A stretch of 64,000 nucleotides of DNA from Lucinisca nassula (GCA_963580285.1 OY757026.1:87518651-87582650), one strand, 5' to 3'. Counted from the stretch's first letter, positions 33,654 to 43,790 are shown. A program made the numbers and translations. The notes: generated from the letters alone by a model not told the origin.

Positions 33654-33836
33654 CAGTAAAATTCATATATTAAGACCACCTTTAAGACCACGTTTGAACA
33701 CTCCCAAAGGTGGTCTCATAACAGCAGAAACTAGGTGTAGAAAACATAAAAAAGGAACAAATGAAACCTTCTCAACAAGCTTTTAAAAGCAGATTAAGTC
33801 TTAAATTTAGGTTGTCTTAATAGCGGAATTTTACTG
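33654..33836. mobile_element. MITE-P2 copy
   Basis: Ends 'cagtaaaattcatatattaa' and complement, flanked by TA. It contains the GTGGTCT/AGACCAC inverted block. Pogo-like by its ends. Confidence 0.75.
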
Positions 33837-33960
33837 TATATACTCTAACCTCCTTCCCCGTGGAGGACTTAGAATTTTGATATAACTATTCTTGTTTGGC
33901 TCGAGATCTGAGACAGACATAAACTACAAGCTGTCAAAATCAAGTACAACATATTTTGTT

Positions 33961-33987
33961 AAAGCTCAGTTTCTCCAGTGGTTTATC
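33961..33987 (-). pseudogene. Partial copy of the 31373-31468 exon
   Basis: 'ctcagtttctccagtggttt' and neighbours match 26 of 27 bases of the exon (codons DKPLEKLSF). No splice sites are kept. Too short to date. Confidence 0.6.
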
Positions 33988-34092
33988 CCCTAATAGGAAG
34001 ACAGATTCAAAAAATCTCTTTCAGACTTTCGTCTGAATCCATTTTGTACAATGTTTTTGTATATTGCACATTATATTACCATGTACAGTAAA

Positions 34093-34256
34093 GTGAGTGA
34101 GTGTTTGAGTTTTACGTCCCACCAACAGCTAAGGTCATACGGAGACGGGACATCGGTTTAAAGACCCATCCGAAAGACTATAGAAGCCCGGGATCGATCC
34201 TGCGATCCCTGGTTTACAAGGCGAGTAGCGTAACCACTACACCACGGAGGCTTCTA
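34093..34256 (-). mobile_element. S5 SINE (tRNA-headed) with target duplication
   Basis: Head GTGTAGTGGTTACG (A box) and a diverged B box 'gcaggatcgatcc'. The 15-bp duplication 'accatgtacagtaaa' (34078-34092) / 'accatgtacaataaa' (34257-34271) includes the first bases of a MITE-P2 end, so that end is now present twice. Another copy is at 37960-38115. Confidence 0.82.
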
Positions 34257-34264
34257 ACCATGTA

Positions 34265-34469
34265 CAATAAAATTCCGCTAATAAGACCGCTTGAAATTAA
34301 GACTAATTCTGCTTTAAAAAGCTTATTTAGTAGGCTACAGTTATTCTTTCTTTGTGTTTTCTGCATATAGTGTCCTCTGGTCAGAGACCACCTCTGGGAC
34401 TGTTCAAAAGTGGTCTTACAGACCACTTTTGAACAGTCCTAAAGGTGTTCTTAATATAGGAATTTTCTG
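34265..34469. mobile_element. MITE-P2 copy
   Basis: TA-flanked, with 'aaaagtggtcttacagaccacttttgaacag' type palindrome and 'cagtcctaaaggtg' end block. Confidence 0.78.
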
Positions 34470-34563
34470 TACATGTATACAGTAATGTAACATTTGTATA
34501 TTGAAAATAAAGTTTAAAAGAAAGAAAGAAAGAAAGAAAGGAAGAAAAAGAAAGAAAGAAATA

Positions 34564-34627
<64 letters not shown>

Positions 34628-34630
34628 AAA

Positions 34631-34710
34631 GGTATTTACGTGGGTAACCAGCACTATGGCAGAAATGACGAGTCCGAGCACAACCACAATCATGACTAGG
34701 GCAATGATAA
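34631..34710 (-). pseudogene. Partial copy of the DPP-like anchor exon
   Basis: Matches the 3' part of the real exon and its donor site (GTAAATACC) from 'ggtatttacg' to 'ggcaatgataa'. Codes for IIALVMIVVVLGLVISAIV. It lacks the exon's 5' part and acceptor. The donor is intact, so use as a decoy cannot be excluded. Confidence 0.88.
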
Positions 34711-34764
34711 GAAAGAAAGAAAGAAAGAAAGAAAAAGAAAGAAAGAAATAAAGAAAGAAAGAAA

Positions 34765-34827
34765 GGTATTTACGTTGAGTAACCAGCACTATGGCAGAAA
34801 AGACAATCACGACTAGGGCAATGATAA
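34765..34827 (-). pseudogene. Second partial copy of the anchor exon
   Basis: As the previous copy but with a further internal deletion of about 20 bases. It breaks at the same 'caatgataa' point, where GAAA repeats begin. Confidence 0.85.
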
Positions 34828-34889
34828 GAAAGTAAGAAAGAAAGAAACAAACAAACAAACAAAGAAACAAATAAAAGAAAGGTATTTAC

Positions 34890-35004
34890 GTGGTGTAACC
34901 AGCACTATGGCAGAAATGACGAGTCCGAGTACAACCACAATCACGACTAGGGCAATGATAATACTCTTCCAGTTTTTGCTTTCTTTGGTCTCCTCAACCA
35001 GTTC
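34890..35004 (-). CDS. DPP6/DPP10-like: DPP-like exon encoding the membrane anchor
   Basis: Acceptor 'ggtacatttcag' (ending 35005) and donor GTAAATACC (from 34889) enclose 115 bases: 38 codons plus one base. It reads ELVEETKESKNWKS, then a 22-residue hydrophobic stretch (IIIALVVIVVVLGLVISAIV..) and VTP. The order ELV...NWK-hydrophobic-(L/V)TP matches the exon of DPP6/DPP10 that spans the cytoplasmic-to-membrane border. This predicts a type II single-pass protein with a short cytoplasmic N-terminus. Joining to 31373-31468 keeps the frame. Two partial duplicates lie just downstream in GAAA repeats. Confidence 0.88.
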
Positions 35005-35039
35005 CTGAAATGTACCAAGTGTTACTTAATAAATCTTTA

Positions 35040-35238
35040 TCTTGCTGAATATTCATTTAAGCCACACCCATTTCTGTCTATCAACCAACCAAATTACTTG
35101 ATGTAATTTATTGCTACAAATTCATAAACTGAATACCAACAGTGAAGATCCTGATCAGATGGACTCTTCAGAAGCCATCTGAACTGGATCTACACTGTTT
35201 GCAAAGTTAGGGTTGTCGTGAACAGCAAGATAAGGGTT
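35040..35238. repeat. MITE-F copy
   Basis: Same unit as 26905-27112. Hairpin 35138-35200 has a few unpaired changes. Confidence 0.72.
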
Positions 35239-35261
35239 AATAAATCATGTAAAATTTTACC

Positions 35262-35698
35262 ACTCTCTAGGCGAGGAGATTGATCATGAAATCTTTTATA
35301 CGGTCATTCTCTCCCTTCCGCTGTTTCAAGAAGGGCAGTTGTCAGTTTCTGACCAAAGAATGTGCACTCTACTGGTTCATCACGAAAACATGCCTAAAAA
35401 ATTTTGAACCCCCATGAACCTCACTTGTATACAGTAAAACTGGGGTTTACAGGGGTAAACCTTAGTTTTCTTATTTCTGCTCTATATTTTGAGCAGAAAT
35501 AAGAAAATATCACAATTTTTCATCTAATATTTTCGTTTTTTAGGTGGTAAAATTTACAATGTATTTGTATTGGCGTGTCTCGTAATGCAACCGCTTACGT
35601 ATAAGCCTGCCAAGGAAAAGTATGGGTAGGTAGGCTGACCGGCTCAAAACTAACCTAAAATAGTGTTGACTTGGCCCTTAAACTACAATACAAAAAAA
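35262..35698 (+). mobile_element. S2 SINE interrupted by MITE-A
   Basis: 5'-truncated S2 flanked by 'accactctcta' on both sides. MITE-A (35378-35586) sits between 'actggtt' and 'aaccgcttacg', which are adjacent in other S2 copies. Confidence 0.82.
35378..35586 (+). mobile_element. MITE-A with core completely deleted
   Basis: Ends intact. In the middle 'ttatttctgctc' passes straight to 'gagcagaaataag', so the whole inner stem is gone. Confidence 0.83.
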
Positions 35699-35920
35699 AT
35701 AATAATAAAACCACTCTCTAAGCTAAATCAGCAAACGACAAATTGTTGATATTTCTTCTCCTTTTTCCGAGAAAACAGGACTTGTCATCTCATGCAAATT
35801 GTCTTCCATGGAGAAAATTTGCATGAAATTTCAAATCCTGTTTTCTGGGAAAATTAGAAAAAATGTTTAAAAATATCAACTGCTGAGAAAAAGTACCCAA
35901 CACGCAGAGCATTAACAAGT

Positions 35921-36200
35921 CATCACGTGAACAAGTCCGTGAAATGAACACCCCCTTACACCCCACTTTGTATAGAGAAAACTGGGGTTTACGGGGGTGA
36001 ACATTATTTTTCTTATTTTTACTCCAAGACATAGGTTGTGGGTACTCGTTAGAACCGCCTCAACGAGGCGGTTCTAACGAGCACCCACAACCTATGTTTG
36101 CGGTATAAATAAGACACATATCATGGATTTTCATCCGAAAAGTAGCCATTTTGGAGATGTGAAAAAATGCACTATGTCTTACGAGTGTGTTATCGTAATG
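35921..36200 (+). mobile_element. MITE-B copy, full
   Basis: CATCACGTGAACAAGTCC to 'gtgttatcgtaatg'. Core TTAGAACCGCCTC-aac-GAGGCGGTTCTAA with outer stem AGGTTGTGGGTACTCG/CGAGCACCCACAACCT. Confidence 0.87.
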
Positions 36201-36339
36201 GACCCCCGTCACGAGAAAGCCTGTCTTTGGGGTTTAGCGACCTGGAAAGGCACAAACCGCCCTGCTCAGCTACACAGATGCGAAAAACATTTTCACCATA
36301 GCTCCAGGTAAGGCGCTTTTTCATCTGAAAATTTCTAAC

Positions 36340-36450
36340 ATTTTTCTTATTTCTACTCGAAAACCTATGTTGTTGGCACTCATTAGAAGCGCATCGACGA
36401 GGCGCTTCCAATGAGTATCCACAACATATGTTTTCGTGCAGTGAAAAAGC
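36340..36450. repeat. Variant stem-loop core
   Basis: ACTCATTAGAAGCGC-atcgac-GAGGCGCTTCCAATGAGT: same layout as the common core, but G pairs with C where others have C:G or T:A. Confidence 0.7.
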
Positions 36451-36617
36451 AGTTTGATACCCCCCTTTTATTTGGAGCTATGCTAGAGGTATTTTGGAGT
36501 ATAAACTTGTGGCATTGCACCAGCTAAGCATCGAACTTTGCAGAAAGGTGTTGGTCGGACTGCGCGCATTCGCAGATTGACCGGCACTCTTGTTCATATT
36601 ACGGTCCGCAATTAATA

Positions 36618-36834
36618 CAGTGAAATTCCGCTATTAAGACCACCTAAAACTAAGACTAATTTTGCTTACAAAAAGCTTATTTTGAAGGCTTCACTTAATT
36701 TTTCTTTGTTATTTCTGCCCACAATGTCCTCTGGTCACGGACCACTTTTGGGACTGTTCAAAAGTGGTCTTTAAGACCACTTTTGAACAGTCCCAAAGGT
36801 GGTCTTAATATAGGAATTTTACTGTACTTTCAAC
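36618..36834. mobile_element. MITE-P2 copy
   Basis: TA-flanked 'cagtgaaattccgctattaa' to 'ataggaattttactg', with the GTGGTCTTTAAGACCAC palindrome. Confidence 0.82.
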
Positions 36835-36883
36835 TATCTACCTTGTAGCTTATCCATAGCTAAGGCTGCAGTCACACTTTCAC

Positions 36884-37719
36884 GTATTGAGGGCTAGGTT
36901 TTGACTACGTTTGATTTTTTAAACCGTAGTAAAACGGAAACAAACATAGTCAAACGTAGTAAAAACTCATTACATACGGCTATATATAGCTTCATAGACC
37001 ACAGTCTCACTGTCACGTTTGGAGGGCTAGGTTTTGACTAAACGCAGTAAAACGGAAATAAACATAAACAAACGTAGTGAAAACTCATTACATACAGCTA
37101 TATATAGCTTCATAGAACACAGTCTCGATGTCGCGTCTGGAGGGCTAGGTTTTGACTAAACCTAGTAAAACGGAAATAAACATTGTCAAACGTAGTGAAA
37201 ACTCATTACATACGGCTATATATAGCTTCATAGAACACAGTCTCAATGTCGCGTCTGGAGGGCTAGGTTTTGACTAAACGTAGTAAAACGGAAATAAACA
37301 TAGTCAAACGTAGTAAAAACTCATTACATACGGCTATATATAGCTTCATAGAACACAGTCTGAATGTCGCGTCTGGAGGGCTAGGTTTTGACTAAACGTA
37401 GTAAAACGGAAATAAACATAGTCAAACGTAGTAAAAACTCATTACATACGGCTATATATAGCTTCATAGACCACAGCATTACGAAAACACGTCCGCGTGA
37501 TAGAGTGCATTTTTCAAACCTCAAAAAAGGTAATTTTTCTGATGAAAAGTTGTTATATTTTTCTTATTTACACTCCAAACATAGGTTTTGGGGTGCTCGT
37601 TAGACCTATGTCTGGGAGCAGAAACAAGGAAAATAATGTTTACCCCCTAAATCCCAGTTTTCTCTATATAAAGTGGGGTTAAGGGGGGTCTTTATTTCAC
37701 GGACTTGTTCTCGTGATGG
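36884..37719. repeat. 118-bp satellite, about five units
   Basis: Units start with 'cagtctc' at 37002, 37120, 37238 and 37356, exactly 118 apart, preceded by a diverged unit. Each contains 'ggagggctaggttttgacta', 'cgtagtaaaacggaaataaa' and 'ggctatatatagcttcatag'. A MITE-B insertion at 37477-37718 cuts the last unit. Confidence 0.9.
37477..37718 (-). mobile_element. MITE-B inserted in the satellite, core shortened
   Basis: Reversed MITE-B whose core is reduced to 'gctcgttagacctatg'. The satellite reads 'ccacag' before and 'tctcactgtc' after, so it splits a known sequence. Confidence 0.85.
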
Positions 37720-37959
37720 TCTCACTGTCACGTATTGGTGGCTAGCCTTACTTGCAGAACAGCAATATTCGTAGTAAAACGTGGTCAAGAGGTAATATAT
37801 ACTACTATTATATGGATACATACGTGACACAGCTACGTTTACTTTGAAATATTCAAAATCTACGTGGCGATTCGATATACGTAGCGTATACCTAGCAAAG
37901 CACGTAACAAAACGCACCAAAACGTACACGAAACCATTCAATACGTACAAAAACGCGTG

Positions 37960-38115
37960 TAGAAGCCTCCCTGGTGTAGTGGTTACGTTACTCGCCTTGT
38001 AAACCAGGGGTCGCAGGATCGATCCAGGGCTTCTCCAGACTTTCGGATGAGTCTTTAAACCAAGGTCTCGTCTCCATATGACCTAAGCTGTTGGTGGGAC
38101 GTATAACTCAAACAC
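37960..38115 (+). mobile_element. S5 SINE
   Basis: Plus-strand copy of the family at 34093: 'tggtgtagtggttacgttac' head, 'gaccttggtttaaagac'-type body (complement), and 'ctgttggtgggacgta' end. Confidence 0.78.
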
Positions 38116-38345
38116 TCACGCACTCGTACAAAAACGCAATGAACAAATAAACAGGTAGCACTCAATATTTAATAAATAATCCAAATATCTAGAAGTGGAG
38201 CTAAAAGCTTCAATGATTTCAGACTGGTTTTCAGCAGAAAGGGACATCATGAAGTCTCTCTCATAACAGAACAAAAACAGATCAGCCACAAGTGGTGCGC
38301 AATTAGTACCCATCGGAATACCCACAACTTGTCTAAATAACTTAG
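38116..38345 (-). pseudogene. Reverse transcriptase, catalytic-region fragment
   Basis: Reads GIPMGTNCAPLVADLFLFCYE on the minus strand, the conserved palm motif of the same retroelement family. About 60 codons survive, and the catalytic DD box expected soon after is degenerate (YLDYLL). Confidence 0.72.
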
Positions 38346-38539
38346 TACCAAATCGTAAATAAAAATATTGTCAAGTAGAAAGGTGAGAGCTCCACACACT
38401 TTCTGACATGACCATAAAGTATAATTTTATGCTCTTCAGAAGTGAACAAGGAATTTCTTTCTATTTGACAATATTTACATAAGATTTGGAACTAAGTTAT
38501 TCAGACAAAATATAAACTACACTATGATGTAGGGCAGGG

Positions 38540-39645
38540 AGACTTTTTACTGCCTTTTCAAAATTTTATAGACGACATTCTGATTTAATTTCAAAATTCA
38601 ATATTGGACTTAAATCTCTTCTGCAACAAGGTCTATCGGGCAATTAGGCCTCATCAGTGACCCTCAAATATTTTCAAAATTCCACAATGGAATCAATGAT
38701 CCCAAAGGACAAGAAAATATAAACTACACTATGATGTAGGACAGGGAGACTTTTAACTGCCTTTTCAAAGCCTTTTCAAAATTTTATAGACGACATTCTG
38801 ATTTAATATCAAAATTCAATATTGGACTTAAATCTCTTCTGCAACAAGGTCTATCGGAACCCGAATGTTATGGTGACTAAGTATAAATTTAGAAAAAATT
38901 ATAACCGCAATGACTTCAGCACCCAATTTCGTAAAATCATTCTTCGATATAAAAATATTGGGTGCAAAATAAATGTTATACCACAGACTGCATGCATGGT
39001 AGTTAACCCAATCACGGTTGACACATTTGCTTCCCTATTTAATTGCACGCCAGTGGGTCAGGCCTCAGATTCTATGACGGTTCCAACGTAAAGGCTTATG
39101 TTGGTTGGTACCTGATGCTCTGCCTCTGGTTGGGCCCATCGGAGTCTAACTGTTGGTTTTCTTTTGCTCCAGCATTTGTTGTTTCTTACTGTCGAGTCCT
39201 CACCGTTGTTTCAACTCAGTGGTTGTTTTGATTTTTTGTGTTCACGGAGATGTTGTTCTGATGAGTTAGGAGGCCTTCATGCGGACTGAACAATTTATTT
39301 GTCTTAATCGCGACGGAAGTAAGGGCGGGGATTGTGGCCACGTAAAATCGATTGAAGCCCCCGAGTGGAATTCGTTTCCGCTGACCGTTCCAAGGCGGTT
39401 CTTCTGTCGCGGTTTATTTTTGTTATGGTTTGTCTTTGGGTGTTTGTGTCGCTTTTATTATTGTATTTTGGATAGCCTATTGGCCATTTTGTGGGAAAGT
39501 AACTGTCCTTTTAGCTTTCCGCTGTTAGTGTTTCCGTTGGGGTCTGTTGCTTCATGTTTGTGTTTCTTTCCCTTTGGTGTCTCTGATGGGAGCTGTGGGT
39601 TAATTGTATCGATTCCTGAGCATTGACTCAACTTCTATTTCACAT
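38540..39645 (+). mobile_element. Retroelement C-terminal region and tail, partly duplicated
   Basis: A first short piece (38540-38640) repeats the start of the second (38700-39645), including 'actacactatgatgtagg'. The second contains the last codons (ending GQASDSM at 39091) and an almost complete 3' tail. Confidence 0.75.
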
Positions 39646-40090
39646 TACAGGCAAGATACAGGGAGCCTTCCCTATGAAATGTCCATTCAATTAAATCATT
39701 AAGTTTTTCTTTCATAAGATTATGAGGAGGTGTGGAGTAAAGGGTGGAAAAATCGTAAGTAGACAGACTTGAAGCGTGAAAACGCCTGGATTTCAATTTA
39801 TTTAAAACTTCATTTGAATTTTTTATAGACCAAAACAGATTTCTGCCTGATCTTTCGAAGACTTTTTTGCAACATTTTATCACATGTTTTTGATGGCAGT
39901 AAAACATGAAGTTAATAATTTGCAGAGTTCAGTGGTGGTACTTGAGCTTGAATTTGCAATAAACCGTGCTTTGTTTGGTCTTTTATGAAGTTTAGGTAAC
40001 CAATATAGCGTAGGAATCTTGTCTAGGCCTTCTGTAACACAGACAGCAAACTTGGTGGCACCCAAGCTAAGGCAAAGACTGTTCCATCAG
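39640..40090 (-). pseudogene. Reverse transcriptase, palm-proximal fragment
   Basis: Minus-strand readings: TKFAVCVTEG, IPTLYWLPKLHKRPNKARFI, TTTELCKLLTSCFTAIK, GRNLFWSIKNSNEVLNKLKS, STYDFSTLYS. STYDFSTLY is where the family's first catalytic aspartate lies. One frameshift near 39900. Its end abuts the inverted tail of 38540-39645. Confidence 0.75.
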
Positions 40091-40138
40091 CCGGGAAGGT
40101 TATGGCCTCGGTTTAGTTGAATACAGATGGTATTCGGC

Positions 40139-40548
40139 TGATAGATTATCTCCAAAAGGGACAAACAATCAATGGCACATACTATACTTCACTCCTGACG
40201 CAGTTACGGGAAAATATTAAACTTAAGCGCCGCGGAAAGCTCACTAAAGGTGTGTTGTTCCCTTAGGACATTGCTCCTGTCCACAAGTCTTTCAATGCTA
40301 TGGCTGTCATTCACGACTGTGGCTTTAAATAGATTGAGCATCAGCCTTATTCACCTTATCGCGCTCCATCAGACTTTCATCTATTTCAAAAACTGAAAAC
40401 GGCTATTTCAGGCGCCAACTTTCAGTCCGATGATGACGTCATATATGCAGAGGATGACTTTCTGAACAGTCAAGAAAAGGAGTTCAATAAAAGTGGCATT
40501 TACTGGCAAAAGTGTAAAGATACTGAAGCGGATTATGTTGAAAAATAA
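40139..40548 (+). pseudogene. Mariner transposase C-terminal relic
   Basis: One frame read through stops gives QTINGTYYTSLLTQLRENIK, then DIAPVHKS, HQPYSPYRAPSDFHLFQKLK and a plausible C-terminus at TAA. The two D residues are 34 apart, as in mariner. It contains at least two nonsense codons. The N-terminal half is missing. Confidence 0.82.
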
Positions 40549-41163
40549 TACAATATGTCCGACAAAATTTAAATGCTTCAATATGAGGCTCACAACATAC
40601 CAATCAGCCCTCGTAACTACATGTACCTTCGTAGATCTTCTTTATTTCCACGAAACCATAATTTCAATGTACATGTATGCATAGAAGCGTAAACATAATC
40701 TATAGCCGCGCGTTGTCGATAACGTCAAAAATTCTTTTGAACCTCTTCGACAACAAAATCTTATGTATACACGCTTGTCAATGAAATATAGAGATTTCTC
40801 AGTGAAATCGGAAAAGATAGTGTCACTGTTTCAAACTGTGACTGATATCAAGTTTATTTATCTCTGTTCGGGACTACTTTTTTTCTTCAAATCTAATTCT
40901 GTGGTCTGTTTTCAATTGTCAGGTGATTGAACATTAATGAACTGTGAGCCCGTTCACACATCACGAGGAGCCCGTTCACACGTCAGGAGGAGGCCGTTCA
41001 CACGTCACGAGGACGTTAATGACGTCGTTTACGACGCGGACGTCACGTACTTTGTCGCACGACGTTTGATCAATGGGAATCTACGCTCTCAATTATTTCA
41101 GTAACCATTCATAATAATGTCATCCAGGACTATTTCTCATTCGCAGTCTTATAGTTTACACCA
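40549..41163. other. Mostly unannotated
   Basis: A short repeat 'cccgttcacacgtcacgagg' occurs three times at 40945-41010, followed by CGTCA-rich sequence. Nothing else is recognised. Confidence 0.45.
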
Positions 41164-41441
41164 CATTACGATAGCACACCCGTGCGATATAGTGCATTTT
41201 TTACATCTCCAAAATGGCTACTTTTCTGACGAAAATCTGTGATATTTTTCTTATTTATACTGCAAACATAGGTTGTGGGTAGTCGTTAGAACCGCCTCAT
41301 TGAGGCGGTTCTAACGAGTACCCACAACCTATGTCTTTGAGCAGAAATAAGAAAAATATTGTTTACCCCCGTAAACCCCAGTTTCTCTATATAAAGTGGG
41401 GTGTAAGGGGGTGTTCATTTCACGGACTTGTTCACGTGATG
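41164..41441 (-). mobile_element. MITE-B copy, full, reversed
   Basis: 'cattacgatagcacacccg' to 'cttgttcacgtgatg'. Core GTTAGAACCGCCTC-att-GAGGCGGTTCTAAC. Confidence 0.87.
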
Positions 41442-41459
41442 AAATATTATACAAAATAA

Positions 41460-41658
41460 ACACATTTTTCTTATTTCTGCTCCAAAATAAAGATTGTGGG
41501 AACCCGTTAGAACCGCCTCGATAAGGCGGTTCTAACAACTACCCACAAGCTATATTTTGAGCAGAAATAAGAAAAATATCACAATTTTTCATCTTAAAAT
41601 GTTCGTTTTTTCGGCGGTAAAGTTTGCAATGTATTAGTATAGGCGGGTTTTCGTTATG
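41460..41658 (+). mobile_element. MITE-A, 5'-truncated
   Basis: Joined directly to the preceding MITE-B. It keeps the core (GTTAGAACCGCCTC-gat-AAGGCGGTTCTAAC) and the right end. Confidence 0.78.
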
Positions 41659-42369
41659 GCTGGTTTTGGTGTTCATTCGATGAAAATAGTATTCCATCTT
41701 ACACTAAAAAATTTAATATCCTCTATATATTCAAAATCCTTAAATGATATTAACAGAATCTCACACCCGTGGGTATTCTATATGAAATTTATGAAACTTG
41801 CTTGTTTAATAAATTTCATGTGAAAAGTGTGTAAAGCTAAGACCCCATATATTCACGAGTAGAATGAGATTTTTTCTGCAGTCCGAATCGATATGTTCAG
41901 TCTGAAATACAATAATTTTCGGTCAAAAAAGAATAAAAACGAAAAAAATAGGCCTGACACCCCTTATATGACAGATGGACTTGTCCAACATATAACAATG
42001 GAAGAGTCCACTGGCATACAGTGACATAGAAATACATGTGCACTACAGGCTTCTATCTTAATCAAATGTCATACTTCTAGATCTGCCAGTTTAGCCGCTG
42101 ATTTTCGCCGACCATCTTGCCGAGATGTTGATGATGTGGCCGCCGCAGCATGCATTCTTTATCTATTTATTTAGACAGTTTATTTATTTACTTTTGCTAT
42201 ATTTGCAATGTCTTTGATAGTGTCACAGACTTTGCGTTAGCGCAAGATTTCAAATCACTTTGTTTGGTTTGTTTTTGTCACCTTTTAACCCGCGAGTACT
42301 TTTCCCATGTACAGTGCGTCACAATTAAGAATAATCCCGAATAATTTTTAAGTTTACAATCCATTTTTA
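41659..42369. other. Unannotated
   Basis: A diverged MITE-C piece near 41700-41870 and an E-type flank near 41965-42030. No gene is recognised. Confidence 0.4.
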
Positions 42370-42624
42370 CATCACAATGACCTATCTATACTAGAAACTA
42401 TCTTGTCTCAAGCCTCTTAGAATGAGTTTTTATTTTTCCGATGAAAATTGATAATATCTGTCTTATTTTTGCTTCAAACATAGGTTGTGGGTGCTCGTTA
42501 GAACCGCCTCATTGAAGCGGTTCAGACGACCACCCACAATCTGTGTTTTGTAAACTCCACTTTTAATTATTTAAAGTCGCGTTTACAAGTATGTTCACTG
42601 CACGGCCATGTTTACGCGAAGATG
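42370..42624 (-). mobile_element. MITE-B, diverged
   Basis: Recognised by its core (GTTAGAACCGCCTC-att-GAAGCGGTTCAGAC) and 'aacataggttgtgggtgctc'. The ends are decayed. Confidence 0.6.
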
Positions 42625-42639
42625 GTGTAATTTTGCACG

Positions 42640-42960
42640 ACAACCAAATTTGAAATAGTGTTCTAGAACCGTATTTTTTGTTTTATTTGGCACGTTATTT
42701 AAAACTTGAAATAGTGTTTTAGGCCATTAACTTTGCATAACATCCAAATTTGAAACATTATTCTAGAACCGTGACTGCTGTTATTTTGCATGACATCCAA
42801 ATTTGAAACAGTGTTCTAGAACCGTCATTGATGTTAGTTTTGCTCGACATCCCAAATTTGAAACAGTGTTCTAAACCTGTCAATGCTGTTAATTTTACAT
42901 GACATTGAATTTTTATTTTAAATGAAACTAAATTATTACTGCTGTTAATTTTTCATGGCT
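42640..42960. repeat. 57-bp-type tandem repeat
   Basis: Four to five diverged units of 'catccaaatttgaaacagtg' plus 'ttctagaaccgt' plus 'tgctgttaattttgc'. Confidence 0.75.
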
Positions 42961-43163
42961 GTCACACTAAAATCTTAAGTTTTATCACTTTAGAATATCC
43001 GTGAGATGTCCAGGTTGTTAAAAAATCCCACTTTAATTTAATTTAATCCCGCTTTAACACAGGCTTTGATTCAGCAAACACCATAGAATTTACAAGTACA
43101 AGTCAACAGCAATAAACAGTAGGATCAGAACAAATCTATCACTTTCTTAATATTCTAAATATA

Positions 43164-43651
43164 CAGTAAAATTCGTCTATTAAGACCACCTAAAATCAAG
43201 ACAAATTATGCATTTAAAAGCATATTTAGGTTTCAGATATATATTTTCTTTTATGTTTTCTACAACCACATCACGAAAACACGCCTATATGGTTTTGATC
43301 CCCTTGAACCCCACTTTTATATTTTAAAACTGGGGTTTACGGGGGTAAACCTTATTTTTCTTATTTCTGTTCTAAAATATAGATTGCGGTTACTCGTTAG
43401 AACCGCCTCGATGAGGCGGTTCTAACGTGTACCCACAATCTATGTTTTGAGCCGAAATAAGAAAAATATTACAAGTTTTCATCTGAAAATGTTCATATTT
43501 TTGGTGGTGAAATTTACAGTGTATTTATATAGGCATGTTTTCGTAATGCAGTCCGCTCTAGTGGGAGACCATCTTTGAGACTGTTCAAACGTGGTCTTAA
43601 AGACCACTTTTGAACAGTACCAAAGGTGGTCTTAATATTGGAATTTTATTG
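43164..43651. mobile_element. MITE-P2 interrupted by MITE-A
   Basis: TA-flanked P2 ends surround a full MITE-A at 43269-43548. Confidence 0.8.
43269..43548 (+). mobile_element. MITE-A copy, full, nested
   Basis: 280 bp. Core TTAGAACCGCCTC-gat-GAGGCGGTTCTAA. Confidence 0.87.
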
Positions 43652-43734
43652 TATAGACTATACAAAAAAGTGTGAATATTAAAAGTACGAGTAAACTGAA
43701 TTTTTGTCTTATATCATATCAAAAAGACTATTAC

Positions 43735-43790
43735 GCGTGCTCGTTAGAGCCTCATTGAGGCGGTTCCAACGTGAACCCAGATTCTATATT
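43735..43790. repeat. Isolated stem-loop core
   Basis: 'gtgctcgttagagcctcattgaggcggttccaac': core without recognisable MITE ends, one arm with a deletion. Confidence 0.5.

Larger units (their letters stand above)
34514..34880. repeat. GAAA microsatellite carrying exon fragments
   Basis: Runs of GAAA/AAAG (34516-34630, 34710-34765, 34828-34880) separate two copied pieces of the DPP-like anchor exon. Confidence 0.93.

Noticed and set aside
34514..34870. 118-codon hydrophobic open frame as a membrane protein
   Set aside because: It consists of translated GAAA microsatellite (F/L/S runs) and the copied pieces of the anchor exon.
42150..42344. 64-codon open frame near 42.2 kb as a small gene
   Set aside because: No similarity, start context or conservation could be argued.
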